64,000 bases of DNA, taken from Acidovorax defluvii. GTDB taxonomy: Bacteria > Pseudomonadota > Gammaproteobacteria > Burkholderiales > Burkholderiaceae_C. A model generated the notes under the pieces. It saw nothing but the letters and a program-made list of their open reading frames with translations. It searched no databases and had not been told where the DNA came from. This document shows, piece after piece, positions 18,190-28,882 of the stretch; position 1 is the stretch's first letter; the number at the start of each line of letters is the position of its first letter. The stretch spans positions 39,313 through 103,312 of the forward strand of contig QLTU01000002.1 in assembly GCA_003268905.1 (NCBI GenBank). The letters are read 5' to 3'. The position numbers and the translations under genes were made by a program.

Positions 18190-19071
18190 ATGGAAAAACG
18201 CGTACTTTTCCGCTCCCGATGGCTCCCCTGGGTGCTGCTCATGCCCCAACTCGTCATCATTGGCGTCTTTTTCTTCTGGCCCGCCAGCCAGGCGGTGCTG
18301 CAGTCGCTGCAGGTGCAGGACGCCTTTGGCATGTCAACCGAATGGGTGGGGCTGGAAAACTTCCGCAACCTGCTGGACGACCCGACCTACCTGAACTCGT
18401 TCCAGCGCACCGCTTTCTTTTCCGTGCTGGTGGCTGCAGTGGGGATTGTGGTGTCGCTGGTTCTGGCAATTTTTGCCGACCGCATCGTGCGCGGCGCCAT
18501 GGTTTACAAAACCCTGCTGATCGTTCCCTACGCGGTTGCGCCGGTGATCGCCGGGGTGTTGTGGATCTTCATGTTTTCGCCGTCGATCGGCGTGGTGTCG
18601 TATTTTCTGGGCAAGCTGGGCTACAGCTGGAACCACCTGATGAGCGAAAACCAGGCCATGGGCCTGATCGTTGCGGCCTCGGTGTGGAAGCAGATTTCCT
18701 ACAACTTCCTGTTCTTTCTGGCGGGCCTGCAATCCATCCCCAAATCGCTCATTGAAGCCGCATCCATTGACGGCGCCGGCCCCTGGCGCAGGTTCTGGAA
18801 TATCCAGCTGCCTTTGCTGTCGCCCACCACGTTCTTCCTGCTGGTGATCAACATTGTTTATGCGTTCTTCGACACCTTCGGGATCATCGATGCGATGACC
18901 AGCGGCGGCCCCGGCCAGTCCACCACCATCCTGGTCTACAAGGTGTTCCTGGACGGCTTCAAGGCGCTCGATCTGGGCGGATCGGCGGCGCAGTCCGTTG
19001 TTCTGATGATCATCGTGGTGGCCTTGACCGTGGTGCAGTTCCGCTATGTCGAAAAGAAGGTGCAGTACTGA
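18190..19071 (+). CDS. ugpA: Glycerol-3-phosphate-type ABC transporter permease
   Basis: 293 residues with six predicted membrane segments; the first is [17 protein letters not shown]. The EAA loop that docks on the ATPase reads [20 protein letters not shown] near residues 190-210. With UgpE it forms the inner-membrane channel of the importer. Gene order (binding protein, this permease, second permease, ATPase, phosphodiesterase) matches ugpBAECQ. The start is the ATG at 18190; only a weak ribosome site is visible, and the terminator-like hairpin ends just upstream. Confidence 0.92.
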   Translation: MEKRVLFRSRWLPWVLLMPQLVIIGVFFFWPASQAVLQSLQVQDAFGMSTEWVGLENFRNLLDDPTYLNSFQRTAFFSVLVAAVGIVVSLVLAIFADRIVRGAMVYKTLLIVPYAVAPVIAGVLWIFMFSPSIGVVSYFLGKLGYSWNHLMSENQAMGLIVAASVWKQISYNFLFFLAGLQSIPKSLIEAASIDGAGPWRRFWNIQLPLLSPTTFFLLVINIVYAFFDTFGIIDAMTSGGPGQSTTILVYKVFLDGFKALDLGGSAAQSVVLMIIVVALTVVQFRYVEKKVQY

Positions 19072-19125
19072 TGCCTGCCGCTCTGATCACTTCACCCTGC
19101 CCTTTTGACGCTCTGGAGGCCTTCC

Positions 19126-19977
19126 ATGGTTGACCGCAGTCCCTGGCTTACCGTGCTGTCGCACGCCGTGATGATTCTCGGTGTGATGGTGGTGGCCTTC
19201 CCCCTTTACCTGGCCCTGGTGGCCTCTACGCACACGGCCGCAGATATCGTGCAGGCCCCCATGCCACTGCTGCCCGGCGGTGAAATGTGGGCCAACTACA
19301 AAGCCGCGCTGTTTGGCTCGGGCAAGCTTGGCTCCAACACCAATGTGGTCCACATGATGTGGGTGAGCTTCGTGACCGCCATCATCATCACTGTGGGCAA
19401 GATCGCTATCTCGCTGCTGTCGGCCTTTGCCATCGTGTATTTCCGCTTTCCGTTCAAGATGCTGTGCTTCTGGGCCATCTTCCTGACGTTGATGCTACCC
19501 GTGGAAGTGCGCATCCTGCCCACCTACAAGGTCGTGGCCGACTTGGGCCTGCTCAACACCTACGGCGGGCTGACCCTGCCGCTCATCGCATCGGCCACCG
19601 CCACGTTCCTGTTTCGGCAGTTCTTTCTGACGGTGCCGGACGAGTTGGTGGAAGCCGCCCGCATGGACGGTGCCGGCCCCATGCGCTTTTTCAAGGATGT
19701 GCTGGTGCCACTGTCCAAGACCTCGATCGCCGCGTTGTTCGTGATCCAGTTCATCTATGGCTGGAACCAGTATTTGTGGCCGCTGCTGATGACCACCACC
19801 GAAGACATGTACCCCGTGGTGATCGGCATCAAGCGCATGGTCGGCGGTGGCGGCGAAGCCTCCATCGACTGGAACATCGCCATGGCCACGGCCATCCTGG
19901 CCATGCTGCCACCAGCTGCCGTGGTGATCCTGATGCAAAAGTGGTTCGTGAAGGGCCTGGTGGACACCGAAAAGTAA
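19126..19977 (+). CDS. ugpE: Glycerol-3-phosphate-type ABC transporter permease
   Basis: 283 residues from the ATG at 19126, which has GGAGG at a good distance; an upstream in-frame start at 19105 lacks one. Six membrane segments. The EAA loop is EAARMDGAGPMRFFKDVLVP. It pairs with UgpA as the second half of the channel. It begins 54 bases after ugpA and is followed by ugpC. Confidence 0.92.
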   Translation: MVDRSPWLTVLSHAVMILGVMVVAFPLYLALVASTHTAADIVQAPMPLLPGGEMWANYKAALFGSGKLGSNTNVVHMMWVSFVTAIIITVGKIAISLLSAFAIVYFRFPFKMLCFWAIFLTLMLPVEVRILPTYKVVADLGLLNTYGGLTLPLIASATATFLFRQFFLTVPDELVEAARMDGAGPMRFFKDVLVPLSKTSIAALFVIQFIYGWNQYLWPLLMTTTEDMYPVVIGIKRMVGGGGEASIDWNIAMATAILAMLPPAAVVILMQKWFVKGLVDTEK

Positions 19978-20022
19978 GCCCCGCCCCACACCGCTTTTTG
20001 AAATACTGAACCCCATCCGTTT

Positions 20023-21027
<1,005 letters not shown>

Positions 21028-21049
21028 CCCGGCCCGTCGGATTCACCGC

Positions 21050-21793
21050 ATGACTTCCTCCTGGCCTTATCCCCGCTGGATCGCCCACCGCGGTGCCGGC
21101 AAGCTGGCACCCGAGAACACCATGTCGGCCTTCCGGCTGGGGGCCCAGCACGGTTACCGCATGTTCGAATGCGACGCCAAGCTCAGCGCCGATGGCGTGC
21201 TGTTTCTGCTGCACGACGCCACGCTGCAGCGCACCACCAATGGCCAGGGCACGGGCGGCGAGCGGCCTTGGTCTGCGCTGTCTCAACTCGATGCCGGAAG
21301 CTGGCATTCCCGCGCCTTCGCTGGCGAGAGCCTGCCCACACTGGAGGCGCTGGCGCGCTGGTGCCTGGCCAACCATTACTGCCTGAATGTGGAAATCAAA
21401 CCCACCCCTGGCGCCGAAGCCGCCACAGGCCGCGCCGTGGGCGAGTTGCTGGCACGCATCTGGCCCGCCACGGCCGTGCCGCCCTTGCTGACCTCGTTCA
21501 AGCCAGACGCACTGGCAGCGGCCCAGGCCGCTGCTCCGCAGCTGCCACGCGGCCTGCTGGTCGATACCCTGCAAGACGGCTGCCTGGCCCTGGCGCAGCA
21601 ATTAGGCTGCCAGGCGCTGGTGTGCAACCACGCGCTGTGGAATGTCGCCCTGGTACAACAGGTCCACGCATTGGGTATGCGCGCCCTGAGCTACACGGTC
21701 AACGACGAATGGGCGGCCCAACGCCTGATCGACCTGGGCACCGACGGCATCATCACCGACCGCGTCGATCTGTTCAGCCCGGCCGATCAGTGA
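21050..21793 (+). CDS. ugpQ: Glycerophosphodiester phosphodiesterase
   Basis: 247 residues from the ATG at 21050; the frame is open upstream into ugpC, but the family start fits here. Visible motifs: WIAHRGAGKLAPENT with the catalytic His-Arg, ECDAKLSADGVLFLLHD, and NVEIKP with a metal-binding Glu. It splits glycerophosphodiesters into glycerol-3-phosphate and an alcohol in the cytoplasm. It lies 22 bases after ugpC and completes the operon, which supports both calls. Confidence 0.93.
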   Translation: MTSSWPYPRWIAHRGAGKLAPENTMSAFRLGAQHGYRMFECDAKLSADGVLFLLHDATLQRTTNGQGTGGERPWSALSQLDAGSWHSRAFAGESLPTLEALARWCLANHYCLNVEIKPTPGAEAATGRAVGELLARIWPATAVPPLLTSFKPDALAAAQAAAPQLPRGLLVDTLQDGCLALAQQLGCQALVCNHALWNVALVQQVHALGMRALSYTVNDEWAAQRLIDLGTDGIITDRVDLFSPADQ

Positions 21794-21843
21794 GCCGTCA
21801 GGTGCCGCGCCGCAGCGGCCCGGCACCCGCACCGAATCGGCGC

Positions 21844-22140
21844 TCAGCCCCGCCAGCCACGCACCAGCACCCACTGGCAGGTGGCGCAGCCCAACACCAG
21901 CGCCGCATAGGTCAGCATCTTGCCGTCGCGGCCCAGCACGACCAACCCAGCCACCAGCACGGCGCAACCAACCACAAAATTGATAGCTACTTGCGCACGC
22001 CAGGAAAGCGCCAACGCCCCTTTTGATCGAATCAAGCGCCCACCCAGCACCAGCAAAACGGCCAGCGCCGCAGCGGGCGCCATGAAATTCACGGCGTGAT
22101 AAAGAGCGTCCAGCGGACCCATAAACGTGACCCAGATCAA
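21844..22140 (-). CDS. Small three-segment membrane protein, unknown function
   Basis: 98 residues with three hydrophobic segments (about 20-36, 50-68, 75-92). I do not recognise a family. It faces ugpQ and diverges from hemA. About 18 codons in the middle are made of a copy of the dispersed intergenic repeat (21976-22030), giving ALALSWRAQVAINF, so either the gene absorbed a repeat or the frame is only fortuitous. The start at 22140 has no strong ribosome site visible. Confidence 0.55.
   Translation of the reverse strand: MIWVTFMGPLDALYHAVNFMAPAAALAVLLVLGGRLIRSKGALALSWRAQVAINFVVGCAVLVAGLVVLGRDGKMLTYAALVLGCATCQWVLVRGWRG
21976..22030 (-). repeat. Dispersed two-hairpin repeat, unit 3, inside a coding frame
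   Basis: On the minus strand it contains TTGGCGCTTTCCTGG, then TGCGCAAGTAGCTATCAATT, matching the family core AAGCGCAAGCAGCTATCAAT. It is read through in frame by the 98-residue membrane protein. Confidence 0.6.
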
Positions 22141-22179
22141 GGCTTAGGCAAACACGGTGCCTGATGCCGAGAACAATTT

Positions 22180-22185
22180 TATAAT
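22180..22185 (+). promoter_or_regulatory. -10 element upstream of hemA
   Basis: TATAAT at 22180-22185 lies only eight bases before the hemA ATG (22194), so a transcript from it would begin at or within two bases of the start codon. No good -35 box is seen. Confidence 0.5.
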
Positions 22186-22193
22186 CGGCGTCT

Positions 22194-23501
22194 ATGGCAG
22201 TCTGGGCCCTCGGCATCAACCACACCACCGCGCCGCTCGATCTGCGCGGTAAATTCGCGTTTGCGCTTGACCAGATCACGCCCACGCTGCAAGGCTTGCG
22301 CCAGTCGCTGGGCCAAAGCAGCCGCCACAACGGCGTCGAAACCGCCATCATTTCCACCTGCAATCGCACCGAAATCTATTGCGCCGGCGAGCAGGCGGCC
22401 ATGGACCACACGCTCGGGTGGCTGGCGCAAAGCGGCGGCGTAAGCCCCGCGCTGCTGCGCTCGCACTCCTACACCCTGGAAGACAGCCTGGTGGCACGCC
22501 ACGCTTTTCGCGTGGCCAGCGGGCTTGACTCGATGGTGCTGGGCGAGGCCCAGATTCTTGGGCAGATGAAAAACGCCGTGCGTGCCGCCGAAACGGCGGG
22601 CGCCCTGGGCACCACGCTCAACCAGCTGTTCCAGCGCAGCTTTGCTGTGGCCAAAGAGGTGCGCACCAGCACCGAAATCGGCGCGCACAGCATCAGCATG
22701 GCCGCCGCCGCTGTGCGCCTGGCGGGCCAGTTGTTTGAAGACCTCTCCGAGATCCGCGTGCTGTTTGTCGGCGCGGGCGAAATGATCGAACTGGCGGCCA
22801 CGCATTTCGCCGCCAGGAACCCCCAGTCCATTGCCATCGCCAACCGCACGCTGGAGCGCGGCGAGAAGCTGGCCACCCGTTTTGGTGGCGAGGTGATGCG
22901 CCTGTCGGACCTGCCCGAGCGCCTGCACGAGTTCGACGCCATCATCAGCTGCACCGCCAGCACCCTGCCCATCATCGGCCTGGGTGCCGTGGAGCGTGCC
23001 CTCAAAAAACGCCGCCACCGCCCCATGTTCATGGTGGACCTGGCCGTTCCGCGCGACATCGAGCCCGAGGTCAAGGCCCTGGGCGACGTGTACCTGTACA
23101 CCGTGGACGACCTGGCCAGCGTGGTGCAGACCGCCCAGGCCAACCGCCAGGCGGCCGTGGCGCAGGCCGAAGCCATCATCGATGCCGGGGTGCAGAGCTT
23201 CATGCACTGGATGGAGCTGCGCAGCCCCGCAGGTGCCGCAGGCGGCGTGGTGCCCCTGATCCAGCAGATCAACGCCCAGGCCGACGAGTGGCGCGCCCTG
23301 GAGATCGCGCGCGCCAAAAAGCTGCTGGCCAAAGGCGAAGATGTCGATGCCGTGCTGGAGGCCCTTTCGCGTGGTCTTGCCCAGAAGATGCTGCACGGCA
23401 CCATGGCCGAGTTGCGGGCAGGCGACGCCGACCTGCGCGCCCAGACTGCGCAGACCGTCTCGCGCCTGTTCCTGCGCTCGCAAAGCAAGACCGGCCTGTA
23501 G
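22194..23501 (+). CDS. hemA: Glutamyl-tRNA reductase
   Basis: 435 residues. Reduces glutamyl-tRNA to glutamate-1-semialdehyde, the first committed step of tetrapyrrole synthesis. The N-terminus [17 protein letters not shown], the catalytic Cys in STCNRTEIY (about residue 56), [12 protein letters not shown] and the NADPH-binding [12 protein letters not shown] are all present. The start matches the family and has no ribosome site; a -10 element lies just upstream, so the message may be leaderless. prfA and prmC follow after the cytochrome gene, a classic hemA-prfA-prmC order. Confidence 0.96.
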   Translation: MAVWALGINHTTAPLDLRGKFAFALDQITPTLQGLRQSLGQSSRHNGVETAIISTCNRTEIYCAGEQAAMDHTLGWLAQSGGVSPALLRSHSYTLEDSLVARHAFRVASGLDSMVLGEAQILGQMKNAVRAAETAGALGTTLNQLFQRSFAVAKEVRTSTEIGAHSISMAAAAVRLAGQLFEDLSEIRVLFVGAGEMIELAATHFAARNPQSIAIANRTLERGEKLATRFGGEVMRLSDLPERLHEFDAIISCTASTLPIIGLGAVERALKKRRHRPMFMVDLAVPRDIEPEVKALGDVYLYTVDDLASVVQTAQANRQAAVAQAEAIIDAGVQSFMHWMELRSPAGAAGGVVPLIQQINAQADEWRALEIARAKKLLAKGEDVDAVLEALSRGLAQKMLHGTMAELRAGDADLRAQTAQTVSRLFLRSQSKTGL

Positions 23502-23606
23502 CGCCGCTCATACTGCCTTGGCCTGCCCGTCCATGGGGGGTTCGGGGCAACACTGGCTCGGCAGCGCCTGCTGCCCGTTGTTTCCCTTTGCTTGAAAGTC
23601 CGGCCC

Positions 23607-23927
23607 ATGGCCCACGCACACAAAATCGTCCTTCCCTTCCTCCTGGGTTTCGCCCTGGCGGCCTGCCCACTGGCACAGGCCGGCTCCACATTGGCGGTGG
23701 AGATGGGCTGCTACAGCTGCCACAGCAACGCCTACCACCCCAACGCGCCCAGCTTTGCGCAGCTGGCCAGCCACACCGCCAAGCACCGCGGCGAAGCCGG
23801 CGCCGAAGACCACCTGATCACCGAGTTGCGCAAGCCGCGCCTGGTGGGCCGCATTGGCGCCCACGAACACCTGAGCGAAGAAAGCGCCCGGGGCCTGGCG
23901 CGCTGGATCCTGGACGGAGCCCACTGA
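23607..23927 (+). CDS. Small periplasmic c-type cytochrome
   Basis: 106 residues from the ATG at 23607. A signal peptide ends LAQAG near residue 25, followed closely by the haem-binding CYSCH at 35-39, so haem is attached in the periplasm. After that motif there is no methionine at all; the place where class I cytochromes carry the axial Met reads GRIGAHEHLSEES. A His ligand (AHEH) is possible. It lies between hemA and prfA on the same strand. Electron-transfer partners are not evident. Confidence 0.8.
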   Translation: MAHAHKIVLPFLLGFALAACPLAQAGSTLAVEMGCYSCHSNAYHPNAPSFAQLASHTAKHRGEAGAEDHLITELRKPRLVGRIGAHEHLSEESARGLARWILDGAH

Positions 23928-24104
23928 GCCTTCGCCCCCGGCTGTCACGGCCCGTTGCCTGATTGGCAACCTGTCTTCGATGGGCAGCCGTTCGCACGGG
24001 GTCTGGCCGGCCTTGGGCATGCCGAAAGGCTGTACCCGCTGAGCGCCCAGGCTTCGACGATCCAGAACAGATGGTGCGAAGTATCTGTGACCCGTGAATA
24101 TTTA

Positions 24105-24165
24105 GGAAAAATCGATCATTTGCCCATACCAGATAAACGCGAGCAGCTACGTTTTTAGTAGCAAC
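24105..24165 (+). repeat. Dispersed two-hairpin intergenic repeat, unit 4
   Basis: AAAAATCGATC leader, then AGATAAACGCGAGCAGCTAC and GTTTTTAGTAGCA. The second hairpin pairs GCTAC with GTAGC, where most other copies have GCTAT with ATAGC: a compensatory change. It lies in the 252 bp gap before prfA, in which I see no gene. Confidence 0.65.
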
Positions 24166-24179
24166 AATAACGATTAAAA

Positions 24180-25280
24180 ATGAAACCCTTTCTCCGAAGC
24201 CAGCTGGAACGCTATGCGCAGCGTCTGGGCGAACTGGATTTTTTGCTCTCGCGCGAAGACATCATGGCCGACATGGCGCAATACCGCGTGCTGTCGCGCG
24301 AACATGCGGAGGTCACCCAGGTCGCCGGCCGCTATGCCCGTTTTGTGCAGTGCGAAGCCGACCTGGCCGGAGCGCGCGAGATGCTTGCCGACCCTGAGAT
24401 GGCGGAAATGGCGCAGGAAGAAATCACCGCTGCCTCCGCCGAGCTGCGGCAGCTCGAAGACGAATTGCAGCGCCTGCTGCTGCCCAAAGACCCCGACGAC
24501 GCACGCAACGCGTTTGTCGAAATCCGGGCGGGCACGGGTGGTGATGAATCGGCGCTGTTTGCGGGCGACCTCACGCGCATGTACATGCGCTACGCCGACC
24601 GCGTGGGCTGGAAGGTCGAGGTCATCAGCGAAAACGCGGCCGAGCTGGGGGGTTACAAGGAAATCGTGCTGCGCATCGAAGGTGACCACGTTTACGGCGC
24701 ACTGAAGTTCGAATCGGGCGGCCACCGCGTGCAGCGCGTGCCCGCCACCGAAACCCAGGGCCGCATCCACACCAGCGCCTGCACCGTGGCCGTGATGCCC
24801 GAACCCGACGAGACCGAGGCCATCAAGCTCAACCCGGCCGATCTGCGCATCGACACCTTTCGCGCCAGCGGCGCGGGCGGCCAGCACATCAACAAGACCG
24901 ACTCGGCCGTGCGCGTGGTGCACTTGCCCACCGGCATCGTGGCCGAGTGCCAGGACGGCCGCAGCCAGCACAGCAACAAGGCCAAGGCCCTGCAGGTGCT
25001 GCAGGCGCGCATCCAGGAGAAAGAGCGCAGCGAGCGCGCCGCCAAAGAGGCCGCGCTGCGCAAGGGCCTGATCGGCAGCGGCGACCGCAGCGACCGCATC
25101 CGCACCTACAACTTCCCGCAGGGGCGGCTGACCGACCACCGCATCAACCTCACGCTCTACAAGGTGCAATATGTGATGGATGGCGACCTGGCCGAGGTGC
25201 TGCAAGCACTGGCGCATGCACGCGAAGCCGAGCAGCTCGAAGAGCTGGAGATGGGCGCCTCCATCCAAGGCGGACAATGA
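24180..25280 (+). CDS. prfA: Peptide chain release factor 1
   Basis: 366 residues. Recognises UAA and UAG and triggers release of the finished protein. The PAT anticodon-like tripeptide is in [15 protein letters not shown] and the catalytic GGQ is in [14 protein letters not shown]. The helical N-terminal domain and the usual length are complete. It is followed by prmC, whose product methylates the GGQ glutamine of this protein. Confidence 0.97.
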   Translation: MKPFLRSQLERYAQRLGELDFLLSREDIMADMAQYRVLSREHAEVTQVAGRYARFVQCEADLAGAREMLADPEMAEMAQEEITAASAELRQLEDELQRLLLPKDPDDARNAFVEIRAGTGGDESALFAGDLTRMYMRYADRVGWKVEVISENAAELGGYKEIVLRIEGDHVYGALKFESGGHRVQRVPATETQGRIHTSACTVAVMPEPDETEAIKLNPADLRIDTFRASGAGGQHINKTDSAVRVVHLPTGIVAECQDGRSQHSNKAKALQVLQARIQEKERSERAAKEAALRKGLIGSGDRSDRIRTYNFPQGRLTDHRINLTLYKVQYVMDGDLAEVLQALAHAREAEQLEELEMGASIQGGQ

Positions 25281-25284
25281 TTTT

Positions 25285-25341
25285 TAATGAAATCGGGCTG
25301 TAGCCCTTTTTGCATAAGCGCAAGCAGCTATCAAAAATAGA
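25285..25341 (+). repeat. Dispersed two-hairpin intergenic repeat, unit 5
   Basis: AATCGGGCTGTAGCCC leader, ATAAGCGCAAGCAGCTATCA core, AAAAATAG tail. It fills the whole gap between the prfA stop and the GTG start of prmC, so the ribosome site of prmC, if any, lies within it. Confidence 0.75.
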
Positions 25342-26196
25342 GTGAACACATCAACCCCCACCCTGGCGCAGGTTCTGACGCAGGCCCGCACCCTGGGCCT
25401 GGAGCGCATCGATGCACAGATGCTGCTACTGCACGCCATGGGCCGCCCCGATGCAGGCCGCGCCTGGCTGCTGGCGCATGACACCGATGCGCTGGAGCCC
25501 GCAGTGCAAGAAGCATTCATGGCCCTGTGCCAACGCCGCGCAGCCGGAGAGCCCGTGGCCTACCTGACCGGGCGCAAAGAGTTTTATGGCCTGCCGCTGG
25601 TCATTGACGCCCGCGTGCTCGACCCGCGCCCCGACACCGAGACGCTGGTGGACTGGGCCCTGGAAGTGATCGCACCCCTGACCGACCCGCTGCACCCGCC
25701 ACGCATCGTGGACCTGGGCACCGGCAGCGGCGCGATTGCGCTGGCCTTGCAGCACCAGCGCCCCACAGCCCAGGTGCTGGCCGTGGATGCCAGCTCCGAT
25801 GCCCTGGCCGTGGCGCAAGCCAATGCACAGCGCCTGGCGTTGCCCGTGCGGTTTGCACGGGGCCACTGGCTGGACGGTGTCGAAGGCCGGTTTGACGCCA
25901 TCGTCTCCAACCCGCCCTACATTCCGGCGGCCGACCCGCACCTGGCCGCGCTGACCCACGAACCCCTGCAGGCCCTGGCCAGCGGTGCCGACGGACTCGA
26001 CGACATCCGCACCATCGTGACCCAAGCCCCCGCGCATCTGGTGCCGGGCGGCTGGTTGCTGCTGGAACACGGGTGGGACCAGGCCGCCGCCGTCAGCACG
26101 CTGCTGCGAGAACAGGGCTTTGCGCAGGTGCAAAGCCGCAAAGACCTCGCCGGCATCGCGCGTTGCACCGGCGGGCAGTGGCCGACAGTGAAATAA
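25342..26196 (+). CDS. prmC: Release factor glutamine N5-methyltransferase
   Basis: 284 residues from a GTG start at 25342. Methylates the Gln of the GGQ motif in release factors using S-adenosylmethionine. The cofactor site reads [14 protein letters not shown] and the substrate-binding NPPY is in [14 protein letters not shown]. An N-terminal helical domain with [12 protein letters not shown] completes the family layout. A repeat element immediately upstream supplies no obvious ribosome site. It is coupled with prfA and followed by grxD. Confidence 0.95.
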   Translation: MNTSTPTLAQVLTQARTLGLERIDAQMLLLHAMGRPDAGRAWLLAHDTDALEPAVQEAFMALCQRRAAGEPVAYLTGRKEFYGLPLVIDARVLDPRPDTETLVDWALEVIAPLTDPLHPPRIVDLGTGSGAIALALQHQRPTAQVLAVDASSDALAVAQANAQRLALPVRFARGHWLDGVEGRFDAIVSNPPYIPAADPHLAALTHEPLQALASGADGLDDIRTIVTQAPAHLVPGGWLLLEHGWDQAAAVSTLLREQGFAQVQSRKDLAGIARCTGGQWPTVK

Positions 26197-26246
26197 TCCC
26201 CCCATTGCGGGCCTTTTGCCCGTCTGCCCCCTACAAGGAGAACCCC

Positions 26247-26570
26247 ATGAGCGACACCCAACAACGCATCGACGCCCTCGTGAAATCCAGCGACATCCTG
26301 CTGTTCATGAAAGGCAATGCCAGCTTTCCGATGTGCGGCTTTTCGGGCCGTGCCATCCAGATCCTCAAGGCCTGCGGCGTTGACACCAAGGCCCTGACCA
26401 CAGTCAACGTGCTGGAAGACGAGGAAGTCCGCCAGGGCATCAAGGAATACAGCAACTGGCCCACCATTCCGCAGCTGTATGTGAAAGGTGAGTTCATTGG
26501 CGGTTCGGACATCATGATGGAGATGTACGAATCGGGCGAGCTCAAGCAGCTGCTCGGCAGCGAGGGCTGA
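26247..26570 (+). CDS. grxD: Monothiol glutaredoxin (CGFS type)
   Basis: 107 residues from the ATG at 26247, with AAGGAG upstream. The active site MCGFSGRA carries a single Cys; WPTIPQLYV and GGSDIMMEM form the glutathione and fold signatures. CGFS glutaredoxins bind a bridging 2Fe-2S cluster and pass it to apoproteins. It follows prmC in the same direction. Confidence 0.95.
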   Translation: MSDTQQRIDALVKSSDILLFMKGNASFPMCGFSGRAIQILKACGVDTKALTTVNVLEDEEVRQGIKEYSNWPTIPQLYVKGEFIGGSDIMMEMYESGELKQLLGSEG

Positions 26571-26610
26571 GCCACGCCGCAGGGCACACGTCCGCACCTC
26601 TAGTGCTGCA

Positions 26611-26640
26611 AGGCCGCCTGCGGGCGGCTTTGCCCGTTTT
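26611..26640 (+). terminator. Terminator after grxD
   Basis: GCCGCC (26613-26618) pairs with GGCGGC (26623-26628) across TGCG, followed by TTTGCCCGTTTT. It probably ends the prfA-prmC-grxD transcript. Confidence 0.55.
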
Positions 26641-26814
26641 GACGTCGATTTGTCAGCGCTCGGGAGCATCCTTTCCGTGCATTGGCGCTCACCCTGGCGG
26701 GCGCAATTGCGCAGCTCTGGGTGCTGCAAGCCGTACTGCAGTGCACGCATGCGCCGCTACACTCACAAGGCCCGGCGAGTCTGCCGCCAGGCCCCGCCCG
26801 GCTTCTCCATCACC

Positions 26815-28155
26815 ATGACCCTGACCCAAAGCCTGCTCATCATTGGCCTGCTCATCGCAGCCAGTGCATTCTTTTCGGTGGCCGAAATTTCGCTGGCTGC
26901 CGCACGCCGCCTGCGCCTGCGCCAGATGGCGGACGAGGGTGATGCACGCGCCGACCGGGTGCTGCGCCTGCAGGAGCAGCCAGGGGACTACTTCACCGTG
27001 GTGCAGGTCGGACAAAACGCAGTGGCCATTTTGGGGGGCATCGTTGGCGAAGGCGCGCTGAGCCCGCATTTCACGGCGCTGTCAGGGCTGTGGCTACCGG
27101 ACGCCAGCGCCCAGACCGTCGGCTTTCTGGCGTCTTTCGTAGTCATCACGTCGCTGTTCATCCTGTTTTCCGACCTGTTCCCCAAGCGCCTGGGCATGGC
27201 CGAGCCAGAGAACATGGTAGTGCGGCTGGCCCAGCCCATGGTGTTCCTGATGACCGTGATGCGTCCGCTTGTGTGGTTTTACAGCAAGGGGGCGGACGCC
27301 CTGTTCCGCCTGCTGGGCATGTCGTCCCTGCGGGACGACCGCATCACCTCTGACGACATCCTGGCCATGATGGAAGCCGGTGCGCGGGCGGGCGTGCTGG
27401 CCGCGCGCGAGCAGCAGGTCATCACCAATGTGTTTGAGCTCGATACGCGCATGGTGTCTAGTGCCATGTCACCACGCGATCGCATTGCCTTTTTTCTGCG
27501 CGACGAGCCGGACGCCGTGATTCGCCTGCGCATCGCGGCCGAGCCCTTCTCGACCTACCCTGTGTGTGAAGGCGATATCGACCATGTGGTGGGCTATGTG
27601 GACGCCAAAGACCTGTTTCAGCGTGTGCTGAACAACCAGCCCATTTCGCTGGCCGACGACAGCCTGGTGCGCAAGGTGCTGATCGTGCCCGACCGCCTCA
27701 CCTTGTCCGAGGTGCTGGAACAGTTCCGCCAGGTGCACGAGGATTTCGCCGTCATCGTGAACGAATACAGCCTGGTGGTGGGCGTGGTGACGCTGAACGA
27801 CGTGATGAGCACCGTCATGGGCGATCTGGTGGGATCGGCCGACGAAGAGCAGATCGTGCGGCGCGACGAGAACTCGTGGCTCATCGATGGCGTCACCCCG
27901 GTGGAAGACGTGTTGCATGCGCTGGGCCTGGACGAACTGCCGCACAGCGACGACTACGAAACCCTGGCCGGCTTCCTGATGGTGATGCTGCGCCGCGTTC
28001 CCCGACGCACCGACAGTGTGAGCTGGGGCGGCTACAAATTCGAGGTGGTGGACGTGGACAGCTTTCGCGTTGATCAGGTGATGGTGTCGCGCCTGAAACC
28101 AGTACCCCTGGAAAACAGCGGCCCTGTAGACCCTGCCGCAACGGCCGCACCCTGA
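26815..28155 (+). CDS. CBS-domain transporter-like membrane protein (CorC/HlyC, PaeA/YtfL type)
   Basis: 446 residues from the ATG at 26815; an open frame extends upstream but is not family-like. Residues 1-190 form a DUF21 (CNNM) membrane domain with about four segments, starting FFSVAEISLAAARR. A CBS pair follows (about 215-340, with MSPRDRIAFF and VNEYSLVVGVVTLNDV), then a CorC/HlyC C-terminal domain (WLIDGVTPVEDV, LAGFLMVMLRRVP). Relatives export Mg2+/Co2+ or polyamines; which applies here is not visible. It stands alone between the grxD terminator and a convergent gene. Confidence 0.85.
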   Translation: MTLTQSLLIIGLLIAASAFFSVAEISLAAARRLRLRQMADEGDARADRVLRLQEQPGDYFTVVQVGQNAVAILGGIVGEGALSPHFTALSGLWLPDASAQTVGFLASFVVITSLFILFSDLFPKRLGMAEPENMVVRLAQPMVFLMTVMRPLVWFYSKGADALFRLLGMSSLRDDRITSDDILAMMEAGARAGVLAAREQQVITNVFELDTRMVSSAMSPRDRIAFFLRDEPDAVIRLRIAAEPFSTYPVCEGDIDHVVGYVDAKDLFQRVLNNQPISLADDSLVRKVLIVPDRLTLSEVLEQFRQVHEDFAVIVNEYSLVVGVVTLNDVMSTVMGDLVGSADEEQIVRRDENSWLIDGVTPVEDVLHALGLDELPHSDDYETLAGFLMVMLRRVPRRTDSVSWGGYKFEVVDVDSFRVDQVMVSRLKPVPLENSGPVDPAATAAP

Positions 28156-28195
28156 TCCACCTTGTGCCCGCGCCCGCACCCGTCACCCTGATGAA

Positions 28196-28882
28196 TCAGG
28201 CCGCTGCGGGTTTCTCGTTGAAATGCCAGTTGCGCTGGGCACCAAACACGGCATCGGGATAGGGCGAGCGGCCCCGGCTGCCGTTGTAGCGGCCCAGCGC
28301 CAGGAATAGGTCGCCGCGCTCGCGGTCGATGTAGTGGCGCAGGATCACACAGCCAAAACGCAGGTTGGTCTGCATGTGAAACAGTTTGCCCGGGTCGCCA
28401 TCACCAATCACGCGCGTCCAGAAGGGCATGACCTGCATGTAGCCACGAGCCCCCACGCTGGACACGGCGAACTTGCGAAAGGCGCTCTCGACCTGAATGA
28501 GCCCCATGACCAGCGACACATCGAGCCCCGCGCGCTTGGACTCGTACCACACCGTCTGCAGGAAGTCGCGGCGCACTTCCCATTCAGGCTTGCGACGGCG
28601 CAAACGGTCGCTCATGGTGCCCAGCCAGCGCAAATAGTGCAGACGCGCTTCGGTGCTGAAGAACTGCGGCTCGGGCGGGCCAAAGTTGCCCACCGCCGAT
28701 GTCAGCGCCGTACGCACCGAATCCATCAACGGCTCTTCCAGCTGACTGCCTGCGTGGGCCTGCGCAGGCGCCCCCAGCCATGCGGCAGGTGCCGCAAGTG
28801 ACACCAGGCACGCACGCCGGGAAACACCGGTCAGCCCGGTAGGAGCCGAGGCGCTTGCAGACAGATCGCGCTCCCTTGTCAT
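28196..28882 (-). CDS. Exported lytic transglycosylase
   Basis: 228 residues. An SLT domain covers about 95-215: the catalytic Glu is in [10 protein letters not shown], followed by [15 protein letters not shown] and [12 protein letters not shown]. It should cleave peptidoglycan between MurNAc and GlcNAc in the periplasm. The N-terminus has [19 protein letters not shown], an RR signal that could be Tat-dependent, with cleavage near QAHA. Its start overlaps the proS stop (28879-28882), so it depends on proS translation. Confidence 0.88.
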   Translation of the reverse strand: MTRERDLSASASAPTGLTGVSRRACLVSLAAPAAWLGAPAQAHAGSQLEEPLMDSVRTALTSAVGNFGPPEPQFFSTEARLHYLRWLGTMSDRLRRRKPEWEVRRDFLQTVWYESKRAGLDVSLVMGLIQVESAFRKFAVSSVGARGYMQVMPFWTRVIGDGDPGKLFHMQTNLRFGCVILRHYIDRERGDLFLALGRYNGSRGRSPYPDAVFGAQRNWHFNEKPAAA

